NCBI RefSeq assembly: GCF_027625935.1 | Contig: NZ_CP115300.1 | Coordinates: 124,001 to 188,000 of the forward strand | Direction of reading: 5' to 3' | DNA length: 64,000 nucleotides | From: Streptomyces camelliae | GTDB taxonomy: Bacteria; Actinomycetota; Actinomycetes; Streptomycetales; Streptomycetaceae | Shown here: one piece after another, positions 45,471 to 54,189 of the stretch | How positions within the stretch are numbered: the first letter of the stretch is position 1 | Layout: every line of letters starts with the position of its first letter | Position numbers and translations under genes: made by a program | Notes under the pieces: model-generated | Databases searched by the model: none | Told to the model about the DNA's origin: nothing | The model's input: the letters and a program-made list of their open reading frames with translations, nothing else

Positions 45471-46110
45471 TCCAGCCGGGCGAGAAGGCCGGCGGCGGTG
45501 GCGACGTGCCGCGACGGCGTCAGCGCGGTTCCAGGTGAAGTTCCCGGTCGTACCCGCGTCGTCGTGCGGGCTCCGCTGAAGAGGGCGTAGGCGCTCTGGG
45601 TGAGCACCGCCCAGCGCTCCTCCTGGTCCCGGTTCCCGGCCTTCCTCTGCACCGCCTGGTCGTGGAGCCTCTTGATGTTGCAGGTCTCGCGCACGGGATC
45701 GAGGGCTGCTCGTGCGAGGGCTACGGCGTGCTCGTAGCGCTGGTCACGGATTGCGGCCTTGGCCTCGCGGATGCGGCGAGCGGCTGTGGCCCGGGCCTCA
45801 ACAGTGGTGGTGGGGATGAGGACGTCGACAAAAGCGCCGGCGTCGAGCTGGATGAGGGCGTTGCTCCACATCGCGTGCGGGATGAGGACAATCTCCTGGC
45901 TCTGGGCGACGGGCCAGCGCTTCACGTCGGCCAGGGCGGTCAGGGCGAGGTCGGCGCGCAGGGACAGGTCGGCGCCCGCGCGCACCTTCTCCCAGGCCGC
46001 GCAGCTGCCGGTCCATCACGGTCGTCTCCAGCGTGAGGTGCCTCTTGAACGGCTTCAGCCCGACGGGTCCCGTGGAGGCGTGGAGGGGGCCGGCGTAGCT
46101 GGTCGTGTAC
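45458..46110 (-). pseudogene. Hypothetical protein, frameshifted
   Basis: Upstream frame: GPLHASTGPVGLKPFKRHLT, LETTVMDRQLRGLGE; a one-base shift near 45990 then leads to EKVRAGADLSLRADLALTAL, VAQSQEIVLIPHAMWSNALI, TTTVEARATAARRIREAKAA and RYEHAVALARAALDPVRETC, ending at 45458. The continuous protein would be about 200 aa, alpha-rich, without signal peptide. Family not recognised. A shorter product from GTG 45985 is possible. Confidence 0.5.
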
Positions 46111-46216
46111 CCAGAGGCTGAGCGGACACGTCGTTCTGCCGGCCCGCCGAGAAAACGCATTGCGAGTGACCCGCATCGGATGTCTGATTGATCGGCCACC
46201 GATCAGGGGAGGGACC

Positions 46217-46795
46217 ATGAGCATGTCGCTGCCCACCCCGTCGTTGCGCACCGCGCGCCTTCGACTGCGTGCCTTCGAAGACGCGGATGCGAACGCCCTC
46301 TTCGCACTGCACAGCAGCGCCTACGTACTGCGCTACTGGGACGCGCCACCGTGGAGCCAACGCGTGCGCGCCGAGAAGTTCATCACGGCTTGCCGACAGA
46401 TGGCACGGGAGGGCACCGGGGCGCGGCTGGCCGTGGATCGCGTCGCCGACGGGGCGTTCATCGGCTGGTGCAGCCTGAACCGGTGGAATCCGGACTACCG
46501 CAGCGCGTCGCTCGGCTACTGCTTCGACGATGCAGCGTGGGGCCACGGCTACGCGACCGAGGCCTCGCGCGCTTTGCTGGGGTGGGCATTCGACATGCTG
46601 GACCTAAATCGCGTTCAAGCTGAGACCGATACGCGCAACGTGGCATCTGCCCGCGTGCTGGAGAAGCTCGGCTTCGTGCGTGAAGGGACGTTGCGGGAAG
46701 ACTGCGTCGTCAACGGCGAGGTCTCTGACTCGTGGGTCTACGGGCTGCTCAGGCGGGAGTGGCGGCCGTCATCCGAGCCGGTTCCCACCCACTGA
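46217..46795 (+). CDS. GNAT N-acetyltransferase, RimJ/RimL type
   Basis: 192 aa from ATG 46217 with GGGGAGGG directly upstream. It follows the RimJ/RimL pattern: RTARLRLRAFEDADANALFA at the start, IGWCSLNRWNPDYRSASLGY, then acetyl-CoA binding region AAWGHGYATEASRALLGWAF, and NVASARVLEKLGFVREG. It transfers acetyl groups to a protein N-terminus or small amine; substrate unknown. Divergent from the broken hypothetical gene. Confidence 0.92.
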   Translation: MSMSLPTPSLRTARLRLRAFEDADANALFALHSSAYVLRYWDAPPWSQRVRAEKFITACRQMAREGTGARLAVDRVADGAFIGWCSLNRWNPDYRSASLGYCFDDAAWGHGYATEASRALLGWAFDMLDLNRVQAETDTRNVASARVLEKLGFVREGTLREDCVVNGEVSDSWVYGLLRREWRPSSEPVPTH

Positions 46796-46911
46796 GTTCC
46801 GTCGCTCGGCACCCGGTATCGGCCACGCCCCAAACCACTGATCGCTGCGCCTCATCCACACACATCGACGAACCGGACGAAGGGTTACATGCCTTCTTCT
46901 CAGGCGTATGC

Positions 46912-47138
46912 ATGTGGGAACGGCTGCGGCCGTTCCCGCCGGTCAGCAACGGGCGTTGTGGTCGGTGGCGGGATCACCGGCAGGTGATCGACGGGATCCT
47001 TCACAGAGTGCGAACCGGGGTGCAGTGGCGGGATCTGCCCGAACGGTTCGGGCCGTGGATGACCGTGTATGGACGCCACCGGCTGTGGTCGGCCGACGGC
47101 ACCTGGGAACGCCTGCTGCGGCAGGTCCAGGCCGCGAC
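46912..47138 (+). pseudogene. IS5-family transposase, N-terminal remnant
   Basis: MWERLRPFPPVSNGRCGRWR, VQWRDLPERFGPWMTVYGRH and WSADGTWERLLRQVQA match the first 75 residues of the IS5 transposase at 31222. The frame then runs straight into xdhA-like sequence, so the element inserted there and lost its remainder. Confidence 0.75.
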
Positions 47139-47253
47139 CATCGCCAACGCCGTCCGGCACGCGCCCGGCGTACGCCAACGTCACCTGCCGATCCGTCCCG
47201 ACCGCATCCCTGACGGCGGGGGCCCCACGTGCTTGACCTCGCCGAGGAGTTGA
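47139..47253 (+). pseudogene. Xanthine dehydrogenase large subunit, C-terminal tip
   Basis: In frame with the IS5 remnant, ATIANAVRHAPGVRQRHLPI then RPDRIPDGG resembles the last residues of molybdopterin-binding xanthine dehydrogenase subunits (AAIANAVxxATGxRxRxLPxxP). It ends overlapping the start of the XdhC-like gene, the usual operon order. Only about 35 codons survive. Confidence 0.55.
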
Positions 47254-47498
47254 GCCGCTGGATGGCCGAGGGCCGCACGTTCGCCGTCGCCACCGTCGTG
47301 GCCGTCAGCGGCAGCGCCCCACGCGGCCCCGGGGCGGCACTCGCCGTCGACAGCGACGGCGAGGCCATCGGGTCGGTCTCCGGCGGCTGCGTGGAAGGAA
47401 CGGTTAACGAGCTGTGCCAACAGGTACTGCAGGACGGCGAGAGCGTCCTGCAACGCTTCGGCTACAGCCACGAGGACGCCTTCGCGGTCGGCATGACT
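47229..47498 (+). pseudogene. XdhC/CoxI-like protein, C-terminally truncated
   Basis: From GTG 47229: LDLAEELSRWMAEGRTFAVA, TVVAVSGSAPRGPGAALAVD, IGSVSGGCVEGTV and YSHEDAFAVGMT. This is the N-terminal XdhC domain involved in molybdenum cofactor sulfuration and insertion for xanthine dehydrogenase. The expected GLTCGG block breaks after GMT where a 67-bp inverted repeat begins, and the frame stops at 47513. The rest (about 250 aa) is missing. Confidence 0.8.
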
Positions 47499-48499
47499 GG
47501 CTGCCGCGCATGAACCTGGCTCCACTCATCAGACCCCCTTGGAATCGATCATCTAGGCTGGCGTAGTGACTGATGAGCAGGAGCGGGTGCAGCCGTCGGG
47601 AGTGTGGGCCACGGCGGTGGGGGTGGCCAGGGTGCGGGCGCTGGAGACCGAGCGGGTGAACGCGTTGTTCCGCGACCCACTGGCACAGGCCTTCGCCACC
47701 GCCGGCGGCCTGTGGCCCTCCTCGCCGCCGCTGCCCGATGACGAGGCAGCGCGACGCCGCCGGCTGGCCGTGTCGTTCTCCATCGTCATCAGGACGAAGT
47801 TTCTCGACGACCTGTTGCAGCAGGCCTCCGCGTCCGGGGTCCGGCAGGTCGTGCTGCTCGGCGCCGGCATGGACAGCCGGGCCTTCCGGATGGACTGGCC
47901 CGAGGGCACCCGGCTGTTCGAGGTCGACACCGCCGCGCCACTGGACTTCAAGGCTTCGGTGCTGCGCCAGGAGCGGGCCGTCGCACGCTGCGAGCGGATC
48001 ACCGTCGCGGTGGATCTGCGTGAGGACTGGCCAGGCGCGCTGGCCGCCGCAGGGCACGATCCGGCCGTGCCGACCGTGTGGATCGCCGAAGGACTGCTGA
48101 TCTATCTGCCCGAGGACGCGGTGGAGCTGCTGCTGACCCGGATCAGCGCGCAGTCGGCGGCAGGCAGTCGGATGGGGCTGACGTTGGGCTCGCGCGGCGT
48201 GATCGAGCGCTTCGGCGCGGACGCCGTGCCGGGATCGGCGGCGTCCATGTGGGTTTCGGAGATGCCCGACGACCCGGTGGGCTGGCTGGCCGGGCACGGC
48301 TGGGAGGCCAGCAGCCACACCCTGCGCGAGTGCGCTGCCGCCTATGGCCGCCCGATCAGCACCCCGCCGCAGCGCGAGGAGCGGCCCGGCGGACTGATCT
48401 CGGCGGTCCGCCGGTAGAGCGCCTCCCGGCTCCCTAGATGATCGATTCCAAGGGGGCCTGATGAGTGGATCAGGTTCATGCGCGGCCAGCCAGCCATGC
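47491..48499. mobile_element. Methyltransferase gene bracketed by ~67-bp inverted repeats
   Basis: 47491-47557 and 48433-48499 are inverted copies of each other with only about four differences, including shared blocks CCGCGCATGAACCTG, TCCACTCATCAG and CCCCCTTGGAATCGATC. Between them is one intact gene. The unit interrupts xdhC on the left and abuts an ISL3 fragment on the right. No transposase is inside, so it looks like a non-autonomous mobile cassette; alternatively the repeats are relics of two opposed elements. Confidence 0.65.
47566..48417 (+). CDS. SAM-dependent methyltransferase, TIGR00027/LCMT-like
   Basis: 283 aa from GTG 47566, which lies 8 bases after the left inverted repeat, leaving almost no leader and no clear ribosome binding site. 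It has the family pattern: SGVWATAVGVARVRALETER, IVIRTKFLDDLL, SAM site VVLLGAGMDSRAFRMDWP, LFEVDTAAPLDFK and IAEGLLIYLPEDAVELLL. Related actinobacterial proteins methylate carboxyl or hydroxyl groups of small molecules; substrate unknown. It is the only cargo of the repeat-bounded unit. Confidence 0.9.
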   Translation: MTDEQERVQPSGVWATAVGVARVRALETERVNALFRDPLAQAFATAGGLWPSSPPLPDDEAARRRRLAVSFSIVIRTKFLDDLLQQASASGVRQVVLLGAGMDSRAFRMDWPEGTRLFEVDTAAPLDFKASVLRQERAVARCERITVAVDLREDWPGALAAAGHDPAVPTVWIAEGLLIYLPEDAVELLLTRISAQSAAGSRMGLTLGSRGVIERFGADAVPGSAASMWVSEMPDDPVGWLAGHGWEASSHTLRECAAAYGRPISTPPQREERPGGLISAVRR

Positions 48500-48579
48500 G
48501 CGCACCGAGCGTCTACAACCACTGAAGTTCGCCCGAAAAATCGCCTGGTTGGATGGTGGTGTGGTCAACAGTCCTTCGC

Positions 48580-48990
48580 CGTGAACGAAGTGCTGCCGCA
48601 GTTGAACGAGCTGCTGTTTTCCTCGGTCCAGGCGTGTGGGTGGAATCGGTCGAGGTGATCGACACGGTCGTCCGGGTCGTGGCCCGTACGACCCCGGGGC
48701 GGCCGGTTCGGGGCGCGGGTGCTGGTCGGGGGTGAATTCACGGCTTCTACTTGCCATTTCCTCGTGATTTGCCGACGGCGGGCAAGTTCGTCGTGGTGTC
48801 GTTGCGGGTGCGGAGGTTCGTCTGCGAGGAGGAATCCTGCCAGCGCATGACCCTCGCCGAGCAAGTACCCGGTCTCACCCGCAGGTTCGGGCGACGGACC
48901 GAGCGGCTGCGGTCGATGCTGGTGTCGGTCGGTCTTGCGCTCGCGGGCCGGGCCGGCGCCCGGATGACGGAGCTTGGCCCCGGCAGTCCG
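48580..48990 (+). pseudogene. ISL3-family transposase, N-terminal remnant
   Basis: Pieces in shifting frames: LPQLNELLFSSVQA, VESVEVIDTVVRVVARTTPG, HGFYLPFPRDLPTAGKFVVV, RRFVCEEESCQRMTLAEQV, PGLTRRFGRRTERLRSMLVS and LALAGRAGARMTEL. This is the N-terminal zinc-finger/HTH region of an ISL3 transposase, complementary to the C-terminal remnants at 18460-19649. At least two frameshifts. Confidence 0.75.
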
Positions 48991-49132
48991 CCGGCCTGCC
49001 GGGGACCGCGGGGCGGTGGTCTCTCGTGTCGCGACGGTCTTGGCGGACCGCCGGCCACTTCGCCACGACCGTGTCTCCCCGGCCACGCCCCGGGCACAGC
49101 CGAGCTGACCCGGCGCCGGCTGCTGGATTTCC

Positions 49133-49666
49133 TCAGCCAGGAGGCTGCGTGGTTTCGGCAGGAGGGGCGACGAACCGCGGGCTGGGGACGATGGAGCAGC
49201 TGTGGCTCGTGCCCTGTGTGCGCTGCCCGTCGGGTCCGGTCACAAATACGGTCACTCCTGTCGCCGCGGTGTCCGGGTGGTCGGCCAGACGTGCCGCGGC
49301 GGCCGTGCAGATCAGTTGCCGGGCGGCGATCGGTGGCAGCGGTTCGGTGCCCGTAGGCAGCTGAAGCGATACCCGGGCGCCGTTCGCGCTGATCGCCGGG
49401 GTGGGGATGCGGGTGAGGGCGGTCGTCAGACCGCGCCGCCGCTCCGATGCGTCCGGACCGGTCAGCAGGAGTTCTACGGCCATGGGTACGTCGACCGGAT
49501 CGCTGATCCCCCGGTAGACGGGGACCAGGCGGTCGTCGGCGATGAAGTAGAGCAGCGCGATGGGCCGGACACCGGTGGCAGGGTCGCCGGACTGGACCAC
49601 ACCGGTCGCGGGGATGCCGCAACCCGACAGCAGCAGAGTCGCGGCGAGCAGCATGACCCACTTCAT
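49133..49666 (-). CDS. GerMN-domain lipoprotein
   Basis: 177 aa. Signal with lipobox LLSGCG (Cys near 16), so membrane-anchored outside the cell. The GerMN-like domain reads IALLYFIADDRLVPVYRGIS, VPMAVELLLTGPDASERRRG, LTTALTRIPT. It overlaps the sensor kinase stop by 4 bp (ATGA). The gene order regulator-kinase-GerMN lipoprotein matches the known afsQ1-afsQ2-lipoprotein arrangement of Streptomyces, and the lipoprotein may modulate the kinase. Confidence 0.9.
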   Translation of the reverse strand: MKWVMLLAATLLLSGCGIPATGVVQSGDPATGVRPIALLYFIADDRLVPVYRGISDPVDVPMAVELLLTGPDASERRRGLTTALTRIPTPAISANGARVSLQLPTGTEPLPPIAARQLICTAAAARLADHPDTAATGVTVFVTGPDGQRTQGTSHSCSIVPSPRFVAPPAETTQPPG

Positions 49667-51198
49667 GACCGGTCCTCCTTCTCGGGCTCGAGCAGGGGGA
49701 GTTCAGCGGTGAGGAGAGCGCCGCCGCCGGGGTGGTTGGCCGCGCGGATGGTGCCGCCGTGGAGGCGCACGTTCTCGGCGGTGATGGCGAGGCCCAGGCC
49801 GCTGCCCTCGGTGCGGGTGCGGGCGGTGTCGGACTTGTAGAAGCGGTCGAAAATGTGTGGCAGGACGGTCTCGGGAATACCGGGTCCGCTGTCCAGCACC
49901 TCGATCACCGCCCACCGTTCCGTCCCGTCCGTACCCCCCGGGGCAAACCGCTGGTGTTCGTGCAGGGAGAGCCGAATGGGGGAAGCTCCGTGGCGCAGGG
50001 CGTTCCCCACCAGGTTGGCGACGATCACATCGAGCCGGCGGGGGTCGACCCGGCCCCGGAGCGCCCCGGGCGGGGGGAGCCGGGTGGCCACGGAGTCCTG
50101 CCAGGCCCGGGACGAGAGGGTGCGCTGGACCGACTCCGCGAGGTCGATCTCGTCCAGGTGCAGGGCGGCGGCGCCGGCGTCGAAGCGGGAGATCTCCATG
50201 AGGTCCTCCACCAGACGCGCCAGGTTGGCGGTCTCCTTGCTGATCAGCCGCACGGCGGCGGCGGTGTCCGGGTCGAGTCCGGCGGCGTCCTCGTCGAGGA
50301 TGTCGGTGACGACCGACATGGCCGCCAGCGGGGTGCGCAGTTCGTGGGAGACGTCCGCGGCGAAGCGGCGGGCCTTGGCCTCCATGCGGCGCAGTTCGGC
50401 GACCGATTCCTCCAGGGCGGCGGCGGTCTCGTTGAAGGTGTGTGACAGGTCGGCGAGTTCGTCGGTGCCGTTGACGGCGAGACGGGTGTCGAGTCGGCCC
50501 TCGGCGATGCGCCGGGTGGCGTGGCGCAGTTCCCGTACGGGGCGCAGCACACCCTGCGCAGCCAGCAGTGCGAACAGCACGGCCAGACCCAGGGCTGGTA
50601 CAGTCGCCCGCTCCACGGCCGCGACCAGGGCCTGGACGTAGGTCTGCTCAGCACTCTGAGGCACTGTCAGGAAGACCGTGAGCCCTGTGGCCCTGCGCTC
50701 GCCGTGCAACGCGGTGAACGCGACCGGCATACCGACGACCAGGGAGGAGCGGCCACCGACCGTCACTCGCTGGAAGACGGTCGGCGTCTGGGTGGTCGCG
50801 GCCCTGCGCAGGGCAGGCGTCGGCTCGGTGAACGGATCCTGCGGTATCGAGGTGGCGCTCAAACCGTGATAGGTGACCAGCACCCGCCACCTCCGTGCGG
50901 GATCGCCCTGAGCGACCTCGGTGGCGAAGGAGGACAGGTCCCGTTGGGCAGGTGGGAAGGCCAGGTCGGGTGCGAGGGTGTCGACCCGGTCGCGCAGCAG
51001 GCGTATGACGGTGTCCTGGCTCTGCTGGAGGATGCCGGTGCGCGCCTCACGGAATGTCAGGGCCCCGGTGGACAGGGCGGCGACGACAGCCACCAGGCCG
51101 AAGGCCACCACCAGTCTGACGCGCAGGCCGCTCGGCAGCGGAAGGCGGAGCAGCCGTCGGCGGGGCAGGGACGTGCGTGGGGACAACGGCGCCGTCAC
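49663..51198 (-). CDS. Sensor histidine kinase, AfsQ2-like
   Basis: 511 aa from GTG 51198, overlapping the regulator stop (GTGA). It has two transmembrane helices (LRVRLVVAFGLVAVVAALST near 25-45 and VPALGLAVLFALLAAQGVL near 205) flanking an extracellular sensor domain. HAMP follows (RHATRRIAEGRLDTRLAVNG), then HisKA with phospho-acceptor VSHELRTPLAAM (near residue 283) and the ATPase domain with N box VANLVGNALRHG and DSGPGIP / GSGLGLAI. It autophosphorylates and passes phosphate to the upstream-encoded regulator. Confidence 0.92.
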   Translation of the reverse strand: MTAPLSPRTSLPRRRLLRLPLPSGLRVRLVVAFGLVAVVAALSTGALTFREARTGILQQSQDTVIRLLRDRVDTLAPDLAFPPAQRDLSSFATEVAQGDPARRWRVLVTYHGLSATSIPQDPFTEPTPALRRAATTQTPTVFQRVTVGGRSSLVVGMPVAFTALHGERRATGLTVFLTVPQSAEQTYVQALVAAVERATVPALGLAVLFALLAAQGVLRPVRELRHATRRIAEGRLDTRLAVNGTDELADLSHTFNETAAALEESVAELRRMEAKARRFAADVSHELRTPLAAMSVVTDILDEDAAGLDPDTAAAVRLISKETANLARLVEDLMEISRFDAGAAALHLDEIDLAESVQRTLSSRAWQDSVATRLPPPGALRGRVDPRRLDVIVANLVGNALRHGASPIRLSLHEHQRFAPGGTDGTERWAVIEVLDSGPGIPETVLPHIFDRFYKSDTARTRTEGSGLGLAITAENVRLHGGTIRAANHPGGGALLTAELPLLEPEKEDRS

Positions 51199-51890
51199 CG
51201 GGGGCTGTCGAACCGGTAGCCGAAGCCCCGGACGGTCTGGATGTAGCGCGGCTGCCGCGAGGGCTCGCCGATCTTGGTCCGCAGCCGTTTGACGCAGGCG
51301 TCCACCAGCCGGGCGTCGCCGTGGTAGCTGTGCTCCCAGACGGCCTGAAGGAGCTGCTGGCGGCTGAACACCCGGCCGGGGGCGGCGGACAGCGTCAGCA
51401 GCAGCCGCAGTTCGGACGGGGCCAGCGGGACCGCGGCGCCCCGGCAGGTGACGGTGAGCCCGGCCCGGTCGATGCGGAGCTCGCCGTACGTTTCGGCGGC
51501 CGGAACACCGCCGTCGGGGGACGGCGCTGCTTCGACGCGGCGCAGTACGGCGCGGATCCTGGCCTCCAGGACCCGGGCCTGGACGGGTTTGACCACGTAG
51601 TCGTCCGCTCCGGTTTCGAGTCCGACCACGATGTCCACGTCGTCGCCCATGGCGGTCACCATGATGATCGGCACCTGGCTGTCCGCACGGATCCGGCGGC
51701 ACACCTCCAGCCCGCTCACGCCGGGCAGCATCAGATCGAGCACCACGACATCAGGCCGGAACGACCGCAACCGGCCCAGCCCCTCTTCCCCGGTCTCGGC
51801 CGCCGCGACCTCGTGCCCCTGACGGCGCAGGGCCAGCCGGGCGCCTTCGCGGACAGCGGGATCGTCTTCGATGAGCAGGACACGAGGCAT
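51195..51890 (-). CDS. OmpR-type response regulator, AfsQ1-like
   Basis: 231 aa from ATG 51890; a GTG at 51914 would add 8 residues. Receiver domain: VLLIEDDPAVREGARLALRR, phospho-acceptor VVVLDLMLPG (Asp52 with this start, the same position as in AfsQ1), and the family stretch VVGLETGADDYVVKPVQARV. The C-terminal winged helix is LAPSELRLLLTLSAAPGRVF and YIQTVRGFGYRF. Similarity to AfsQ1, plus the following kinase and lipoprotein, suggests a nutrient or antibiotic-production regulator. It may be a paralogue, since the neighbour here is a metalloprotease-like gene rather than sigQ. Confidence 0.9.
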   Translation of the reverse strand: MPRVLLIEDDPAVREGARLALRRQGHEVAAAETGEEGLGRLRSFRPDVVVLDLMLPGVSGLEVCRRIRADSQVPIIMVTAMGDDVDIVVGLETGADDYVVKPVQARVLEARIRAVLRRVEAAPSPDGGVPAAETYGELRIDRAGLTVTCRGAAVPLAPSELRLLLTLSAAPGRVFSRQQLLQAVWEHSYHGDARLVDACVKRLRTKIGEPSRQPRYIQTVRGFGYRFDSPR

Positions 51891-52203
51891 GCGCTCAGTA
51901 TCGGCGACGGTCACCGGTCGGCCCCAGCACTGTTACGCGATGATCACATAGCTGAGGCTGTTGCGGTTCGGTCATATTCCTGGCCGGGTTCGATCACATA
52001 ACCGGGCCAGTGTGAACCGCCGTGAGCACATCGACCAGGCCCTGTCTTCGCGCGACTGCCGTACGGGGCAACGGAGCGGCGCCCTGTGATGACGGGCCGT
52101 GAACCTCCCCGGCTCCCCGGTGGCACGGGATCCCCCACCCTGCCGCCGGGGCCCTGCGCCCTCCCAGCCCCAGTGTCCCGCGAATCACAGAAGGAAGCCG
52201 CCC
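51891..52203. promoter_or_regulatory. Divergent promoter region, AfsQ1-like / DUF3152
   Basis: Holds promoters for both directions. A direct repeat GATCACATA (51941-51949 and 51990-51998) with GTTCGGTCA/GTTCGATCA nearby is a candidate regulator-binding repeat; spacing is about 49 bases. Confidence 0.35.
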
Positions 52204-53091
52204 ATGTCAGAGCAGAACCCAGGCCCGCGGTCCGCAGCCCACGTCGCGTCCCGGCGCCGGTCCCGTGCTCGACGGCGTCGGCGACATACCCACCGCAACG
52301 GCGTGCTGGGACTGGGCGCCGTCGCCGCGTTCCTGGTGTGCACCGGCATGGCGATGTATCACAGCGACCCTTCCGGTGCCGTCGTCCGGCACGGGGCCGC
52401 CACCGTGCCGACGCCTGCCGTCACGCCGGTGCACAGCGCCTCGCACCCCGCGTCACCGTCCGCGTCCTCGTCGACGCACCCGGTGCCGCCCTCTGCTTCG
52501 TCGTCCGCGTCGGCGTCGTCATCGGCGTGGTTCCCCGAGCGCGGCAACGGCGACTTCGTCCGGGCCGCCGGCGGCACCGAGGTCTTCGGCCACGGCCGAC
52601 TGCTGCGCTACGCGGTGGATGTCGAGGGCGGCCTGGGCCAGGACCCCGAAAAATTCGCGCGGCAGGTCGACACCGTGCTGGACGACACCGTGCACGGCTG
52701 GGCTGCGGGCGGCCAGTGGTCCTTCCAACGCGTGTCCACCGGCCCGGTGGACTTCACCGTCCATCTCGCCTCGCCCGGCACCACCGACACCCTCTGTGCC
52801 AAGTACGGCCTGGATACCGGAGGGTGGGTCAACTGCAGCGGTGGCGACGACGTGGTCATCAACGTCAAACGCTGGCTGCTGCTCACCCCGTACTACAAGG
52901 GCAAGCCCGACCTCTACCACGCCCTGGCTGTCAACCACGAAGTCGGCCATCGGCTGGGTCACAACCACGTCGGCTGCCCCGGTCCCGGCAGGCCCGCTCC
53001 TGTGATGATGCAGCAGATCAAGGGCCTGCACGGTTGCGTGATCAACGGCTGGCCCTATGACGACCAGGGCCGGCTCATCACCGGGCCGTGA
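52204..53091 (+). CDS. DUF3152-type membrane-anchored metalloprotease-like protein
   Basis: 295 aa from ATG 52204 (AGAAGGA upstream). A basic N-terminus (RRRSRARRRRR) precedes one transmembrane helix (GVLGLGAVAAFLVCTGMAMY), so the bulk is outside. A Ser/Ala/Pro linker follows, then the globular domain: ERGNGDFVRAAGGTEVFG, FTVHLASPGTTDTLCAKYGL and a zincin-like site NHEVGHRLGHNH (HExxHxxxH-like) with disulphide-type cysteines nearby. DUF3152 proteins have this site, but catalysis is unproven. It is divergent from the AfsQ1-like operon 310 bases away, so it may be a target. Confidence 0.85.
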   Translation: MSEQNPGPRSAAHVASRRRSRARRRRRHTHRNGVLGLGAVAAFLVCTGMAMYHSDPSGAVVRHGAATVPTPAVTPVHSASHPASPSASSSTHPVPPSASSSASASSSAWFPERGNGDFVRAAGGTEVFGHGRLLRYAVDVEGGLGQDPEKFARQVDTVLDDTVHGWAAGGQWSFQRVSTGPVDFTVHLASPGTTDTLCAKYGLDTGGWVNCSGGDDVVINVKRWLLLTPYYKGKPDLYHALAVNHEVGHRLGHNHVGCPGPGRPAPVMMQQIKGLHGCVINGWPYDDQGRLITGP

Positions 53092-53342
53092 CCGGCGCGA
53101 CCACCGCGGACCTGGACGCCCGTACGGCCACCGCGCAGGTCACCGCCGCCACACCTCGCCCGGCCACCGCCGACTACATCGCCGCCACCTGGGCGCGTAC
53201 CGACGCCATCGGCGGCTCGATCGGTCGCGCTGAACCTTGAGCGAATCTCAGCGGAGCCAGACGGATTGCATTTTGTCTCGCTGAAGGTTGAGTACTCGGT
53301 TGAGGGCCGCAGCGATGCACGCCGACAACACCAAGCTGGTGG
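53092..53342. other. Intergenic with a short open frame
   Basis: A frame from GTG 53088 (overlapping the DUF3152 stop) reads TADLDARTATAQVTAATPRP, ATADYIAATWARTDAIGGSI and stops at 53240. It could be a 50-aa coupled peptide or a remnant. I see no other feature. Confidence 0.3.
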
Positions 53343-53984
53343 TCACTGCTTCCCCTCTCCAGCCCTGAACGGGCCGGTCGCGGGGGCTACGCACTTGTCG
53401 ACGACGGTGTTATCGCCGGCTGCCGAGCCCTCCAGGCAGAGCCGTCCACCCTTGTCCCGCAGGTCGAGGAAGAACCGCGTGGTCGCACCGGACTGCTTGA
53501 GGTCGTGGATGCGCTCGTCGGCATAGCCGAGGTCGTTCAGGATCGCCCTGACCTTGGTGGGGGTAGGTTCCGCTAGATCCCACAGCGCCCGGGTGATGCG
53601 CTCTTCATGAAGGGCGCCCGCACACCAGTCGCGAGCGTTCAACTCCACTTCCGGCCCCGCCGTGGGGGCGATGGGCTCGATCGCGTCGCTCGGCGGTGTC
53701 TCCACCGAACCCGCCGGCAGTGTCTCCGCCGGACCGGTCGGCGGCGCCTCTGGCGGGGCGCTCGGGGGACACGACTGCGCGATCTTGTCCAGCATCGCCG
53801 CGAAGGCCGCGTCGGGCCGGCCTCCGACGGCGTCAGCGTGCTTGGTGTGCTCTCCGCCGGCGTTCGTCTTCTCGGTGCCGCACGCGCCAAGTGTCAGCGC
53901 AGCAAGGGCGGTTATCACGAGGGTGACCCGCGGGCGGCGCGAGGAGCGGGCGAATGTGCTGATCAAAGCAGGGATTCGTGTCAT
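53343..53984 (-). CDS. Putative lipoprotein, hypothetical
   Basis: 213 aa from ATG 53984 with GGAG 9 bases upstream. The signal sequence ends in a lipobox (LTLGAC, Cys near 35), indicating a lipid-anchored surface protein. A Pro/Ala-rich linker (about 70-110) leads to a C-terminal domain: LNARDWCAGALHEERITRAL, PTPTKVRAILNDLGYADERI, GATTRFFLDLRDKGGRLCLE with three or four cysteines. Family not recognised. Confidence 0.75.
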   Translation of the reverse strand: MTRIPALISTFARSSRRPRVTLVITALAALTLGACGTEKTNAGGEHTKHADAVGGRPDAAFAAMLDKIAQSCPPSAPPEAPPTGPAETLPAGSVETPPSDAIEPIAPTAGPEVELNARDWCAGALHEERITRALWDLAEPTPTKVRAILNDLGYADERIHDLKQSGATTRFFLDLRDKGGRLCLEGSAAGDNTVVDKCVAPATGPFRAGEGKQ

Positions 53985-54189
53985 GCGCACAGTCTCCGGT
54001 CAAGCCTCCCCCTGCACGTGAGTACGCATACTCATGTGGGTGGGGGTACTCGCTCACGTCGATGAGACGTGACCAAACTTCAGTGAGACAGGACCATCAG
54101 TCAGATGGTTCGGTCGTATTCGAGCTGGAGCAGGACGAGGGCCGCGGCGGCGATCTGGGTGATCCGGCCGGGATCGAACCAACGGTGGC

